A DNA stretch of 48,144 nt, from positions 1-48,144 of the forward strand of contig NZ_GG666309.1 of NCBI RefSeq assembly GCF_000159095.1, written 5' to 3'. The DNA is from Anaerococcus tetradius ATCC 35098. Lineage in GTDB: Bacteria; Bacillota; Clostridia; Tissierellales; Peptoniphilaceae. Positions 16,401-25,153 of this stretch are shown here, in pieces; positions within the stretch are counted from its first letter, which is position 1, and each line of letters starts with the position of its first letter. Made by a program: the position numbers and the translations under genes. The notes under the pieces were generated by a model. The model was not told the origin of the DNA, did no database searches, and worked only from the letters and a program-made list of their open reading frames with translations.

Positions 16401-18923
16401 CGATAGATTCTTGTTAAATGAAAGCAAATTATCTTCATGATCCATCTTTACATACTCTTTACATAAAATCATATACTGCTCATTATCTTGAATTGTAAAA
16501 TCATCAATCATAAATATAATTCTAAAACTTTCTAATAACTCTGGAAATTGATTTATTAAGCTCATAGAGTCAATAGCAGTTATAACAATTAAAGTTTTAG
16601 AAATTATTGATTTTATTTTTGATTTACGAATATGATTTTTACATAACACTTCAAGTTGATGCATATTGACCTGTATGAATTCTGAGTCCATTATCATTTT
16701 ATTATATTTTTGTTGTGAAATATTTTTGCACAGGTTTAATGTTGATTGAGATAATAAGCATATTAATAAATTCGTAATTAAAACACGGCTATTGTTATTT
16801 TCACAAACTAGTAATTCATCAGCTTTTCTTACTTTCAATAAATCAATTTGTTTTCTGACAAAAGAAAATATGTTTTTAACCTTGATAGGATAAAATCTCA
16901 TTTCACCTAATTGATCCATCTCCTTTGAAATGAGTGTAGCCTTTGCTATATCAGTTATTTCAAATTTATCTGGTTTTTCATCATCAAAATCTTCTATCTG
17001 TTCCAAAGAAATAATTTTTAAATTTTTATAAATCTCTCCATCTAAGCAAAAATCGTTAATATCATTAATTAGAGCAAATTTAATATCATACTTCTTGTTT
17101 AGCGACTCTATTTCTTCTAAATCTTCCGTTTCATCAATAGGTAATGCTCCCCCTCCTATTGATAATATTGCTAAGATAGCTCCGACTTTTAAAAAAGCAT
17201 CCGGTGAATTAATTAAAACAGTATCTCCAGCTTTGCATTTATTTATAATTAATAAATCTCTAATATTTCTTACTAGCAAACCTAATTTTTTATACGTATA
17301 TTTTTGATCATAATTATTCAATATTATTTTAGAAGCCATTTCTTTTAGATATAGATTTCCAATAAAAGATTCAAAATTCATATTGTCATTAAACTCCGAT
17401 GACAATATATGACTCTGGCCAAATGTTCTTAACACTTCTTTATCTTTGCTAGAGTTTTCTTTACGTCTATTTAGTATAATATCAGAGAATCTTGTAAAAG
17501 CTGATTCAATCATACCTTTAGGGAATATATTATCTCTTACATCCCATGTAATCAATATTCCACCCTTGTCTCTCATTACCTGACAATCAAGTATTACTTG
17601 TGGGGTCTGTGTTATTTTATAAACCAATTCCCCAAAATTACTTATGCTGTTACTTTTAATGTTCTCTTGAATGCCTAAAGCACTTGTAAAAACATATGGA
17701 TATATTATATTCTGTTTTCTTGATTTTGATACTTCTCTAAGAACTTCAATACCTGAAAAACTTCTATTATCAATATCCTTCCAAAGTTGAAGCTGGATAT
17801 TTTGTGCATTTTCCACAAATTCATTTTCGTTTAAATTGCTTATTTCTAGTAAATTGATATCAGTAAAATCCCCTACAATAGAACTAATATTAGGATGAAT
17901 ATCATCTCTCTCCGAAATTGTGACATTTATACAAAATCTTTTTTCGCTAGACCAACGGCTTAATACTTCTGCATATGCTGTTAATATAAACGCTGTTAGG
18001 GTTATTTTGTTTCTGCTACAAATATCTTGTATTTCTAATTCTCTCTTTTCAGTTATACGAAGATTAAATTGTTTTATTGATACATTTCCTTCACTTGATT
18101 TGGTTGTTAATGTTGGTCCTTCAGGTAAATCTTCAATTTTTTTCAACCAATAATCTTTCGCTTTATTATAGTTGATTCGATATTCACTTGTTTTTTTGAA
18201 GTTTTCATCGAATACTATAATATCTCTAAATGTTATTCCTTTGTTTTCTAACTTAATATCTTCAAAATATGAGTCCTCAAGATCTCTAATTATAACTCCA
18301 ATGCTTGTAAAGTCTGCAATCAACATATCCAAAGACAAATGAATTATACTGTAATCATCAAATGATGTTATTTCTATGTCATATAGTGGCCATTTCCCTA
18401 ACTCATAAGTCTTTGAAGATAATCTCTTTCTAACATTTTCCAAATGTTCGTCATTAAAATGGTATTTTGAACACCTTTTAGTATATCTTATATCTGGAAT
18501 ATTATAATCCTTTAAGATTTTTTGTTTTCCATCATTGTAAATTACAGCATGTAACATTTCATTTGCTATTATTACATCAGTCCAGGATTTCTTAAATTTA
18601 GCTATATCAATTACAGGATATTTTATTTCACAATAAATTTTACAGTTTGTTTGTCCATATTTATATAGCTCCCCTTTACCTACTGTATAAGCTAATTGCA
18701 TATTTGTTAAATCAAATTCTTCATTTAAATTTTCCTTGTCAATTATTACAGGAGAGCAACTTTTTGCAAGAAAATCTATTAACTCATCTCTTATCTTAGA
18801 AAGTTCCTCTTGAATTGCTTTATTCATAACACCTTTTGGGGAATTATAGCATAGTTTTCCATTTTCTAAAAATAACCTTATGCCTTGCTTCTGATATTTT
18901 AGAATAGTTTTTTCTATCGACAT
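13488..18923 (-). CDS. NRPS: docking-Cy-vestigial A-MT-PCP-TE
   Basis: The 1811-residue protein has, in order: a TubC-type docking region (~1-55); a heterocyclisation domain with LDMLIAD (~194), FTSALG and ITQTPQV; a decayed adenylation region (~500-1010); an intact methyltransferase (ILEVGGGVGGTT, starting ~1158); a carrier domain (LGGDSL, Ser1441); and a thioesterase (~1480-1811). The region matching the A3 loop (~655-675) lacks the TSGTTGxPKG motif, and A5, A7 and A8 are also missing. It therefore probably cannot activate cysteine, and its carrier would be loaded in trans, as in the HMWP1 NRPS half. The thioesterase nucleophile motif is GFCTG, with Cys1588 in place of Ser. It adds, methylates and releases the last cysteine unit. 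GGAGG precedes the ATG. Confidence 0.9.
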   Translation of the reverse strand: MSIEKTILKYQKQGIRLFLENGKLCYNSPKGVMNKAIQEELSKIRDELIDFLAKSCSPVIIDKENLNEEFDLTNMQLAYTVGKGELYKYGQTNCKIYCEIKYPVIDIAKFKKSWTDVIIANEMLHAVIYNDGKQKILKDYNIPDIRYTKRCSKYHFNDEHLENVRKRLSSKTYELGKWPLYDIEITSFDDYSIIHLSLDMLIADFTSIGVIIRDLEDSYFEDIKLENKGITFRDIIVFDENFKKTSEYRINYNKAKDYWLKKIEDLPEGPTLTTKSSEGNVSIKQFNLRITEKRELEIQDICSRNKITLTAFILTAYAEVLSRWSSEKRFCINVTISERDDIHPNISSIVGDFTDINLLEISNLNENEFVENAQNIQLQLWKDIDNRSFSGIEVLREVSKSRKQNIIYPYVFTSALGIQENIKSNSISNFGELVYKITQTPQVILDCQVMRDKGGILITWDVRDNIFPKGMIESAFTRFSDIILNRRKENSSKDKEVLRTFGQSHILSSEFNDNMNFESFIGNLYLKEMASKIILNNYDQKYTYKKLGLLVRNIRDLLIINKCKAGDTVLINSPDAFLKVGAILAILSIGGGALPIDETEDLEEIESLNKKYDIKFALINDINDFCLDGEIYKNLKIISLEQIEDFDDEKPDKFEITDIAKATLISKEMDQLGEMRFYPIKVKNIFSFVRKQIDLLKVRKADELLVCENNNSRVLITNLLICLLSQSTLNLCKNISQQKYNKMIMDSEFIQVNMHQLEVLCKNHIRKSKIKSIISKTLIVITAIDSMSLINQFPELLESFRIIFMIDDFTIQDNEQYMILCKEYVKMDHEDNLLSFNKNLSSGEVSILDQHLSMCPEWVVGDIFVNKKSNDESSSDIYNSTDQKNVLAKTKFRGMYTSDSIIVTHDSTGDVKLEGNDINVYEIESKINSLKDIHKSAIVPNKNDCSVDVFVQPNFSEATKDTRNIKFSEFNIKDVDDFNLDNFLRWMQASNETAIEDIFQTFLKLGVFVNKNKWYSIKEIYYETKVVDIYKRLLKRWLNALISEGIIKYNANRGYKLNSCRVDNIGKAWEKWKEIDLHVKYSDIMMNYFYESRVNLIKLLQGKINSVELFFPNGSFDVALAAYKNNPISNIMNKATIKYINDIIDDFNQRFPNKDFRILEVGGGVGGTTIDLMKQIKNYNIKYLFTDISQSFINEAEKNFIKYNNIDFGIYDINKDYFEQGMNNSEFDLIICNNVFHNANDESEVLEQFKGMLTRNGHLVILEGLPGSYALLTSMEFHAGLDHIKGFREDTDQVFLSMNDMNKIINYCNGDLVKCFPDNSRERDILGQCLYIVKFRESIIDLDKKRILNNILRLLPYPIRVNTFNVINSIPLTREACINRRKLRDDLKERINKRVKIKEINKKEVGPATNLEKNLVQIWKETLKVESLSINDNFFELGGDSLIAAQIASKMKQNLAEFKEVPWDQIMLGLIQSDSLREMCSNFIFNSQEELKEDNESIGKIILLSEKKTTNSACVLFHDGLGSLGPYSSLIPLINENCDKYNLYGLGNIDEKSFLSISPDNLISTLGYEYANLLEQTGEKEFELIGFCTGGLIAIETGKVLLEKGLKVNMVTTIDTMICKKMILNNFLLERAFAQLIGANINKAGHSVSDEEVRKSLLYLSKNYNLKLMQRDDLFLESIDKFKNVKECYVEFSTLDENERFNRMLNSIENEKLNEINTLSNIKQRFNIFSQSFEAAMLYEPENYVGDVKVLYCDNEKFTFLPLDNIDNEKFWKNATLGDIKLQKIKGNHLTCLNGKMASEVFKNIFGDKKQ

Positions 18924-18931
18924 ATGCCCTC

Positions 18932-21900
18932 CTATATAAAACCTATTTCATTATCATTGTTATTGTTTTTATTCCTGTTATTTATTTCCTTAAAGACAGC
19001 ATTAGAAAAATCTTGGAGCATAGGATTTTCTAATATTACAACCATAGATAAATTAATATTAAATGTTTCGTTTACTAAGTTTGTTAATTGCACAGCATTA
19101 AGCGAGTTGCCACCAGATTTGAAAAAATCATCTACCAACTCTAGTTTCTCTACTTTTAATACATTTTCTACAATCCTGACTATCTCATTTTCAAATGTTT
19201 GTATACTCTCTTCTGACTCACTATTGAGGTTTTTATCATTCCTGTTGTTTGAAATTGATTTTTTAATAAGGTCTTTTTTCTCAATATGGTTTATTGTCAA
19301 ATCCATTTCTGTGTCATCATTTGAAATTCTTATTAATTCATCCACTTTTTTGTTGCTTGATTCTAAAAAATCATTTATTAATTCTACATATGCGTTGAAA
19401 CATATATCTATCTCCTCATTTATGAATAAATTAGTTACATAATCCCATGTCAATATAAGGTCTTCATCTAATTCTATTACTTGATGATCTAACCATACTT
19501 GAGGCGTTTGGCTTATAGAGTAATTTAACTCACCGAGAAAATCTACATTTCTATTTCCTTTCATTCCTAAGCCACTTGTAAATATAATTGGAGCAATCAT
19601 ATCTGTATGTTTCTTCTCTCTTAAATCTCTTAAAAACTCTATTGAACTATATGATGAATGCATCATATCAGAAAGGAGTTGTTCCTGAATTTCCTTTGCA
19701 TTTTCCAAAATAGTTTTGCTTTTATCAAGTTTTATTTCCAATAAACATAACTGAGTAAAGTCTCCCATAACTTTATGAATTTCAGGATGAATATCTTCCT
19801 TTATAAATTGTGTCACATTAACTACAAAATTATTGCTGTTACTATATTTGCATAATATTGTAGAAAATAATGATAAAAGTATAGTTGTTGGTGTTACCTC
19901 TACTTCAGTCGCTAATCTTTTAATTTCTATCCAATCGTCTCTCTTTATTCTAGCTTCTTTTCTTTTAAATCTTTGTTCAGAGTTATTTCCATCATTTTTC
20001 ATAATGGATAATCTTGGCATGATAGGAAATGAGTCCAACCTGTTTATCCAATAATCTTTATCTCGTTCATAATGAAATCTGTCTTCTTGTTTTTTATATA
20101 AAACATAGTCTCGAAATGTTGGTTCAATAGTTTCCGAACTAAAATCTCCATCATATTTAAGCTTTATTTCTTTTAAAAACTCAAACATGCTCCAACCATC
20201 AAGTATTGCATTATCAATTCCTATAAATATTCGAAATAGAGTTTTAGTAATTTTAGTTACTTTAAAATCAAATGTAGGAAAATTACTCAAATCTATAATT
20301 CTATGCGAAAGTGATTCTCTCATTTGCAATAAAATATTTTCTTTAGCATCATCATCCAAAGTGCTTAAATCATTTATATTTAATAAATAGTATGGAACTT
20401 CTTTCAGAATTACTTGTTCTCCTGAATTTAATATTATTGTTCTTAAAGCAGGATTATATTCAATGATATCATTTAACGCTTTCTGTAGTTTATTGACATT
20501 TATATCCATACTATCGAATTCAAAATAACAATGTGTTGATACATTCCCTAAGTTATACGCCCCCTGTCTACCTATCCAATAAGCCATTTGTACATCAGTA
20601 AGTGGAAATGGCTCATATATGTTTTCTTTATCTGGCACTAAAGTTCGTATTTTGCTTCTATTGATAAACATTTTGTTTTTATCTATAAAATCCGACAAAG
20701 AAGCTACAGAGGCACTCTGAAAAATGTCTTTTATCGAAATTTCTATCCCCATTTTATTTTTGACTTTCCCGATAATGGATGCTGCTGTTAATGAGTCCCC
20801 TCCAACGATAAAATAATTATCATTAACTCCAATATTTTCATTGCATAAACATTCTTTCCAGATATTCAATAATATTTTTTCTGTATCTGATATGTCATTT
20901 GTTATTTCTTCTGAAATAACTCTAGAATGCTTGACATCCTTCAGTAAATCTTTTTTAAGCTTCTTTCTATCTGCTTTTCCATTCTTATTCAGTGGGATTT
21001 CATCCACATGATAAAAATAAGTTGGAATCATATAATTTGGAACTATTCCCAACAAATAGTCTTTTAGATCTTCAAATGAGATTTTATTACTTTTTAGTTT
21101 TTCGATAAAAAAAGTATTGAAATTAGCCTTGGATGACTCATTGACATTGCTTTCATAAAGAATTCTACTAATATCTGTTTTTAAATTAATGTCGTTATTA
21201 ATACCTATGTTTTCTGGATTCAATATATCAGCTGTAATCAGAGAAAGTAAATTTAATTTATTAATTTCATTTCCTACAAGTAACCCATTTGGTTTCAATT
21301 TCTTTATTAGCTTCTTTAATGTCTCTCTTGAATCTCCACTCCTGTGAATTGAATTTAATGCTATTACCACATCAAAATAATCCTCTTCCAATCCATCATT
21401 TATTTCTTGATTAATAATAGAATATCTAAATTTACTATTTTCATTAATATCAGATAAGTCTTCTTTTAAAAACACAGAATTGTCTGCATAAACATATTCC
21501 TCAACATAATCTTTGTATTTATTAAATAATCTATTTGTCATTTGACTGTTTCTAGTTGAATATTCTATGATTCTTAATTTTCTGTCTGTATTCTTATCTA
21601 TATAATTATTTAGAGAGTTTACTATACTATCTATAGATTCTTTATAATCTTCTATGGCTTCAGCAAGTCTTACTAAATTAAATTTTTTATCTTCTCTGTA
21701 GAAAACTTCTAAAGGATCTCTCCCTGTTTTTAAAATATCTATAAGCTCTGGTGTAATTTCTTTTGTGAATCTTTCAATTTCCTGTACTGATTCCACGTCT
21801 ATTTTTATTTTAGAAATAGAGCTATCTTCTTTAAATCTTCCATCAACCTTTTTTAAAAGCTTAAAGTTTACTAGTGTATCAATCCATTTGTCCACTATTA

Positions 21901-24900
21901 TTCTATTTGAACTTGACAAGTTTATATCTTTATATATTTCATTTAAAGAGTAACTTTTACTAGTAAAGTCAATCTTTAACCCATTAAATACATTTAAAAT
22001 GGTTTTCAAAACTAGTTTGTCAATTTCTTTGTTTTTGTATATAGTTTCATCATTTGATGAAGGTATTTTAGGTTTTACCAAAAAAGAAGTATTAAAACCT
22101 TGATTTTTTGGCATGTTGTTAACTTCATATGAATTAACATCACTTTTAATAAAGGCTACTAACTTCTTGCTTCCTCCTCTTTCCATTAAATCAACAATTA
22201 CATTTTCTACCCCAGCATACTTTGCTATAGCTTTCTCAATTTCACCAATTTCAATTCGATGTCCCTTAACTTTAACTTGAGTGTCTTTTCTACCAAGAAA
22301 TTCTATGGTACCATCGTTCCATATTCTTCCGTTATCCCCTGTTCTGTACCACCTTATATCATCTTCTACAATGAATTTATTATCGGTTAATTCAGTATCT
22401 CCTCTGTACCCTTCAGCAACACCTACTCCTCCGATTAATAACTCGCCTTTAACATAATTAGGACAAGTTCTGCCAAAGTCATCTACCACCTTATATACTT
22501 GATTCTCTAGAGGCTTTCCATACGGTATCGAAACCCAATTGTTCGGAATTTCTTTAGGTACATTTAGATAGTTTGACCATATAGATGCTTCCGTAGCCCC
22601 ACCCATGGCTACAACAACAGAGTCATTGCTCATATTATAAAATCTTCCGGGTAGATTTAAAGCAATCCAATCTCCTGATAACATAACAACTCTAAAAGGT
22701 AATTTTCTCTTTTTTCCTTCAGCCATTGTAACTAACATGTCAAATAATATTGGAACTGAATCCCAAATAGTAACATTATATCTATCAATTAATTCAAGCC
22801 ATTCATCTGGATTCCTATAATTGTCTTCACTTGTGGTAATAAATGTACCACCAGCATGTAAAAGTCCAAATATATCAAACACAGAAAGGTCAAAATCTAT
22901 AGAAGACACCATTAAGACAGTATCATTAGTGTTAATGTTATATTTCTTATTCAGGTCTATACAGGTGTTGATAGCACTAGTGTGCATTATTTCAACGCCT
23001 TTTGGCACTCCTGTTGTCCCTGATGTCATAATAATGTACGCACTGTCATATGGACTAACTTGAACAGGACTTTCTAATTTCTTATCGCTATTCATACCTT
23101 TATCTAAATCAATAATCTTAACTTCTTCGTTATTCAAAGAACAACTAATTATTGTTTCTTCATCACTTATTATGTGATTTATACCAATTTGATCATATAT
23201 TTTACTTCTTCTTTCATTAGGCTGTGTAATTCCTATAGGTACATATGCTGCGCCGCTAAATAAAATTCCAAAAATAGCAAAAATTTGTCTGCATCCTCTT
23301 GGAAGTGTTATTCCTATATAATCACCCTTTTTTATGCCTTCTGATTGTAAATAAAAAGCAATTTTTAAAGCATTATCATAAAGTTCTCCATAACTTATCT
23401 CTTCACCTGTAGAAGAGTCTATAATTGCCACTTTACTTGGATTTAATATAACATTTTTAATAAATCCATCATAAATTCTTTCATCTGGATATTTTAGTGG
23501 AATAATAGCTTCAATTTCTTGCCTTCTAATTTCCTTTTGCCTTTGAGATAAAACATCTGTTTTCTTTTCCCAATTTTCTTTTTTAGTTAAGGAAATAAGG
23601 AGTTCATAAAAAGCATCAAACATATCATTTAATAATTCTTCTGGGTAAAGTTCTTCCACAGCATCCCAACATAAAATTAACTTTTCATCTGTTACATAAG
23701 TCTGAAAATCCAACCAAACACCTGGTGTTTGAGAAATCATATATGAAATTCCCCCAAGCGCTTCTCTTGACTTTTCCGTTTCTAAAGGATAATCAATATT
23801 ACAAGCAAACACAATAGGAGCCACGTTATTATTGTTACCTATTTCTTTATACATGTCTCTTTGAACTTGGACACCAGAATATGAGCTATGCGAAACATTT
23901 TCTAAAAATACTTCACTAACCCTCTCTATAGTTTGTATCAATGTTTCCCCTAGTCTTCTCTCATAATCTACCAATAATAAGTTAGTAAAATCTGCAATCA
24001 TATTACTTAAATTACTGTTTTCAGTATCCCTATTAAATAAAGGCATATTTATTAAAAACTTTTCTTGATTAGTCCATCGTTCTATTACAAGACCATAGCA
24101 GGCCAATAAAACCATTGATGGTGTTACTTTATGCAAAGAGGCTAGTCTTTTTATTTCACTCCAACTTTCTTCATCTACCACTTTCTTTCTTCTAATAAAC
24201 TTAGTTTCTTTAACCATTTCAGGCCTAATTTTTAGTGGTAAATTAGGTGCTTCCATAGGAAAGTCATTTTCAATTTTTGTCTTCCAAAAGTCCTTATCCT
24301 CTTCTAATTGTAATTGATTGTCTTTATTATCTCCAATATAATCTTTGAAGGTATAGTCTATAGAATGTTTTTCACCTTCTCCTACATAATTTCTTGTTAA
24401 TTCTTTAATCATAATGCTTAGACTCATAACATCCGCAACCAACAAATCAATATCTAAAAAGATTTTTGTCTTTCCCTCAGGTAATAAAGCAATTCCAAGA
24501 CCTGCTACTTCACCTTTTTCGACCTTTAATTTCCTATGAGATATTTTTTCTCTAATTTCATTTAAAGAATCCTTAATTTCTTTATTATCTAGATTCTCTA
24601 AGTTGTATACACTGATTTCGTCTGTGTAAGGAGACTCCATGATTTCCTGAGTGCCATCACTGTTAAATTTTGCTCTCAACATTGGATGATCTTTTTGTAA
24701 TTTTATCCACGCTTCATTTAATTTTTTAACATTTATATCTTTACCATCAATTTCTAGATAGGCATGACACCCTACGCCTCCCAAAACCTGATCATCTTCT
24801 CTACCAACCCAGTAAGCATATTGCACATCTGTTAACGGAAATTTAATACCAACATATTCTTTGTTCTTAACTATTTCTGCTTCTTTTGATATAAATTTAT

Positions 24901-25141
24901 CGTTAATTTTTGCACTCTTAATTAACATTTCCCATTCATTAAAAGTTGGTTTTTCCATTAATTTAGAGAATGATATCCTAATACCTGATTTTCTTAACTT
25001 ATTAGATATTTTCATTATCATAATAGAACTTAATCCTCTTTCTATAAGATTATCGCCCTTCTCAAAATCATCGTTAATTTCCATGCGAATATGTTCTTTA
25101 ATGGACTGTATCACTTTGTTTTTTATATCATTTATCTCCAT
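18932..25141 (-). CDS. NRPS: ArCP-Cy-A(MT-like)-PCP-Cy-PCP (HMWP2-like)
   Basis: At 2069 residues this is close to yersiniabactin HMWP2 in size and order: aryl carrier (GLSSI, Ser39); Cy1 (~80-520, DLLVAD); adenylation (~540-985, TSGTTGVPKG, RTGD, GRKDTQVKVKGHRIE); an inserted methyltransferase-like block (~1000-1340); A10 (LNKNGKADRKK, ~1384); PCP1 (GGDSL, Ser1450); Cy2 (DNAILD); PCP2 (GGNSL, Ser2013). The pocket shows FDLSVFD and SIW, consistent with cysteine. The inserted domain lacks a clean SAM motif (IIEYSTRNSQ) and resembles the epimerase-like domain of PchE. Its role is to join salicylate to two cyclised cysteines. GGAGG precedes the start, and the next NRPS begins nine bases after its stop. 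Confidence 0.93.
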   Translation of the reverse strand: MEINDIKNKVIQSIKEHIRMEINDDFEKGDNLIERGLSSIMIMKISNKLRKSGIRISFSKLMEKPTFNEWEMLIKSAKINDKFISKEAEIVKNKEYVGIKFPLTDVQYAYWVGREDDQVLGGVGCHAYLEIDGKDINVKKLNEAWIKLQKDHPMLRAKFNSDGTQEIMESPYTDEISVYNLENLDNKEIKDSLNEIREKISHRKLKVEKGEVAGLGIALLPEGKTKIFLDIDLLVADVMSLSIMIKELTRNYVGEGEKHSIDYTFKDYIGDNKDNQLQLEEDKDFWKTKIENDFPMEAPNLPLKIRPEMVKETKFIRRKKVVDEESWSEIKRLASLHKVTPSMVLLACYGLVIERWTNQEKFLINMPLFNRDTENSNLSNMIADFTNLLLVDYERRLGETLIQTIERVSEVFLENVSHSSYSGVQVQRDMYKEIGNNNNVAPIVFACNIDYPLETEKSREALGGISYMISQTPGVWLDFQTYVTDEKLILCWDAVEELYPEELLNDMFDAFYELLISLTKKENWEKKTDVLSQRQKEIRRQEIEAIIPLKYPDERIYDGFIKNVILNPSKVAIIDSSTGEEISYGELYDNALKIAFYLQSEGIKKGDYIGITLPRGCRQIFAIFGILFSGAAYVPIGITQPNERRSKIYDQIGINHIISDEETIISCSLNNEEVKIIDLDKGMNSDKKLESPVQVSPYDSAYIIMTSGTTGVPKGVEIMHTSAINTCIDLNKKYNINTNDTVLMVSSIDFDLSVFDIFGLLHAGGTFITTSEDNYRNPDEWLELIDRYNVTIWDSVPILFDMLVTMAEGKKRKLPFRVVMLSGDWIALNLPGRFYNMSNDSVVVAMGGATEASIWSNYLNVPKEIPNNWVSIPYGKPLENQVYKVVDDFGRTCPNYVKGELLIGGVGVAEGYRGDTELTDNKFIVEDDIRWYRTGDNGRIWNDGTIEFLGRKDTQVKVKGHRIEIGEIEKAIAKYAGVENVIVDLMERGGSKKLVAFIKSDVNSYEVNNMPKNQGFNTSFLVKPKIPSSNDETIYKNKEIDKLVLKTILNVFNGLKIDFTSKSYSLNEIYKDINLSSSNRIIVDKWIDTLVNFKLLKKVDGRFKEDSSISKIKIDVESVQEIERFTKEITPELIDILKTGRDPLEVFYREDKKFNLVRLAEAIEDYKESIDSIVNSLNNYIDKNTDRKLRIIEYSTRNSQMTNRLFNKYKDYVEEYVYADNSVFLKEDLSDINENSKFRYSIINQEINDGLEEDYFDVVIALNSIHRSGDSRETLKKLIKKLKPNGLLVGNEINKLNLLSLITADILNPENIGINNDINLKTDISRILYESNVNESSKANFNTFFIEKLKSNKISFEDLKDYLLGIVPNYMIPTYFYHVDEIPLNKNGKADRKKLKKDLLKDVKHSRVISEEITNDISDTEKILLNIWKECLCNENIGVNDNYFIVGGDSLTAASIIGKVKNKMGIEISIKDIFQSASVASLSDFIDKNKMFINRSKIRTLVPDKENIYEPFPLTDVQMAYWIGRQGAYNLGNVSTHCYFEFDSMDINVNKLQKALNDIIEYNPALRTIILNSGEQVILKEVPYYLLNINDLSTLDDDAKENILLQMRESLSHRIIDLSNFPTFDFKVTKITKTLFRIFIGIDNAILDGWSMFEFLKEIKLKYDGDFSSETIEPTFRDYVLYKKQEDRFHYERDKDYWINRLDSFPIMPRLSIMKNDGNNSEQRFKRKEARIKRDDWIEIKRLATEVEVTPTTILLSLFSTILCKYSNSNNFVVNVTQFIKEDIHPEIHKVMGDFTQLCLLEIKLDKSKTILENAKEIQEQLLSDMMHSSYSSIEFLRDLREKKHTDMIAPIIFTSGLGMKGNRNVDFLGELNYSISQTPQVWLDHQVIELDEDLILTWDYVTNLFINEEIDICFNAYVELINDFLESSNKKVDELIRISNDDTEMDLTINHIEKKDLIKKSISNNRNDKNLNSESEESIQTFENEIVRIVENVLKVEKLELVDDFFKSGGNSLNAVQLTNLVNETFNINLSMVVILENPMLQDFSNAVFKEINNRNKNNNNDNEIGFI

Positions 25142-25153
25142 TGCTAATTCCTC

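Noticed and set aside
18924-19442. 172-codon plus-strand frame opposite the first NRPS
   Set aside because: It lies entirely over the carrier domain and end of a well-supported NRPS, has no ribosome site and reads as Ser/Phe/Leu-rich shadow translation.
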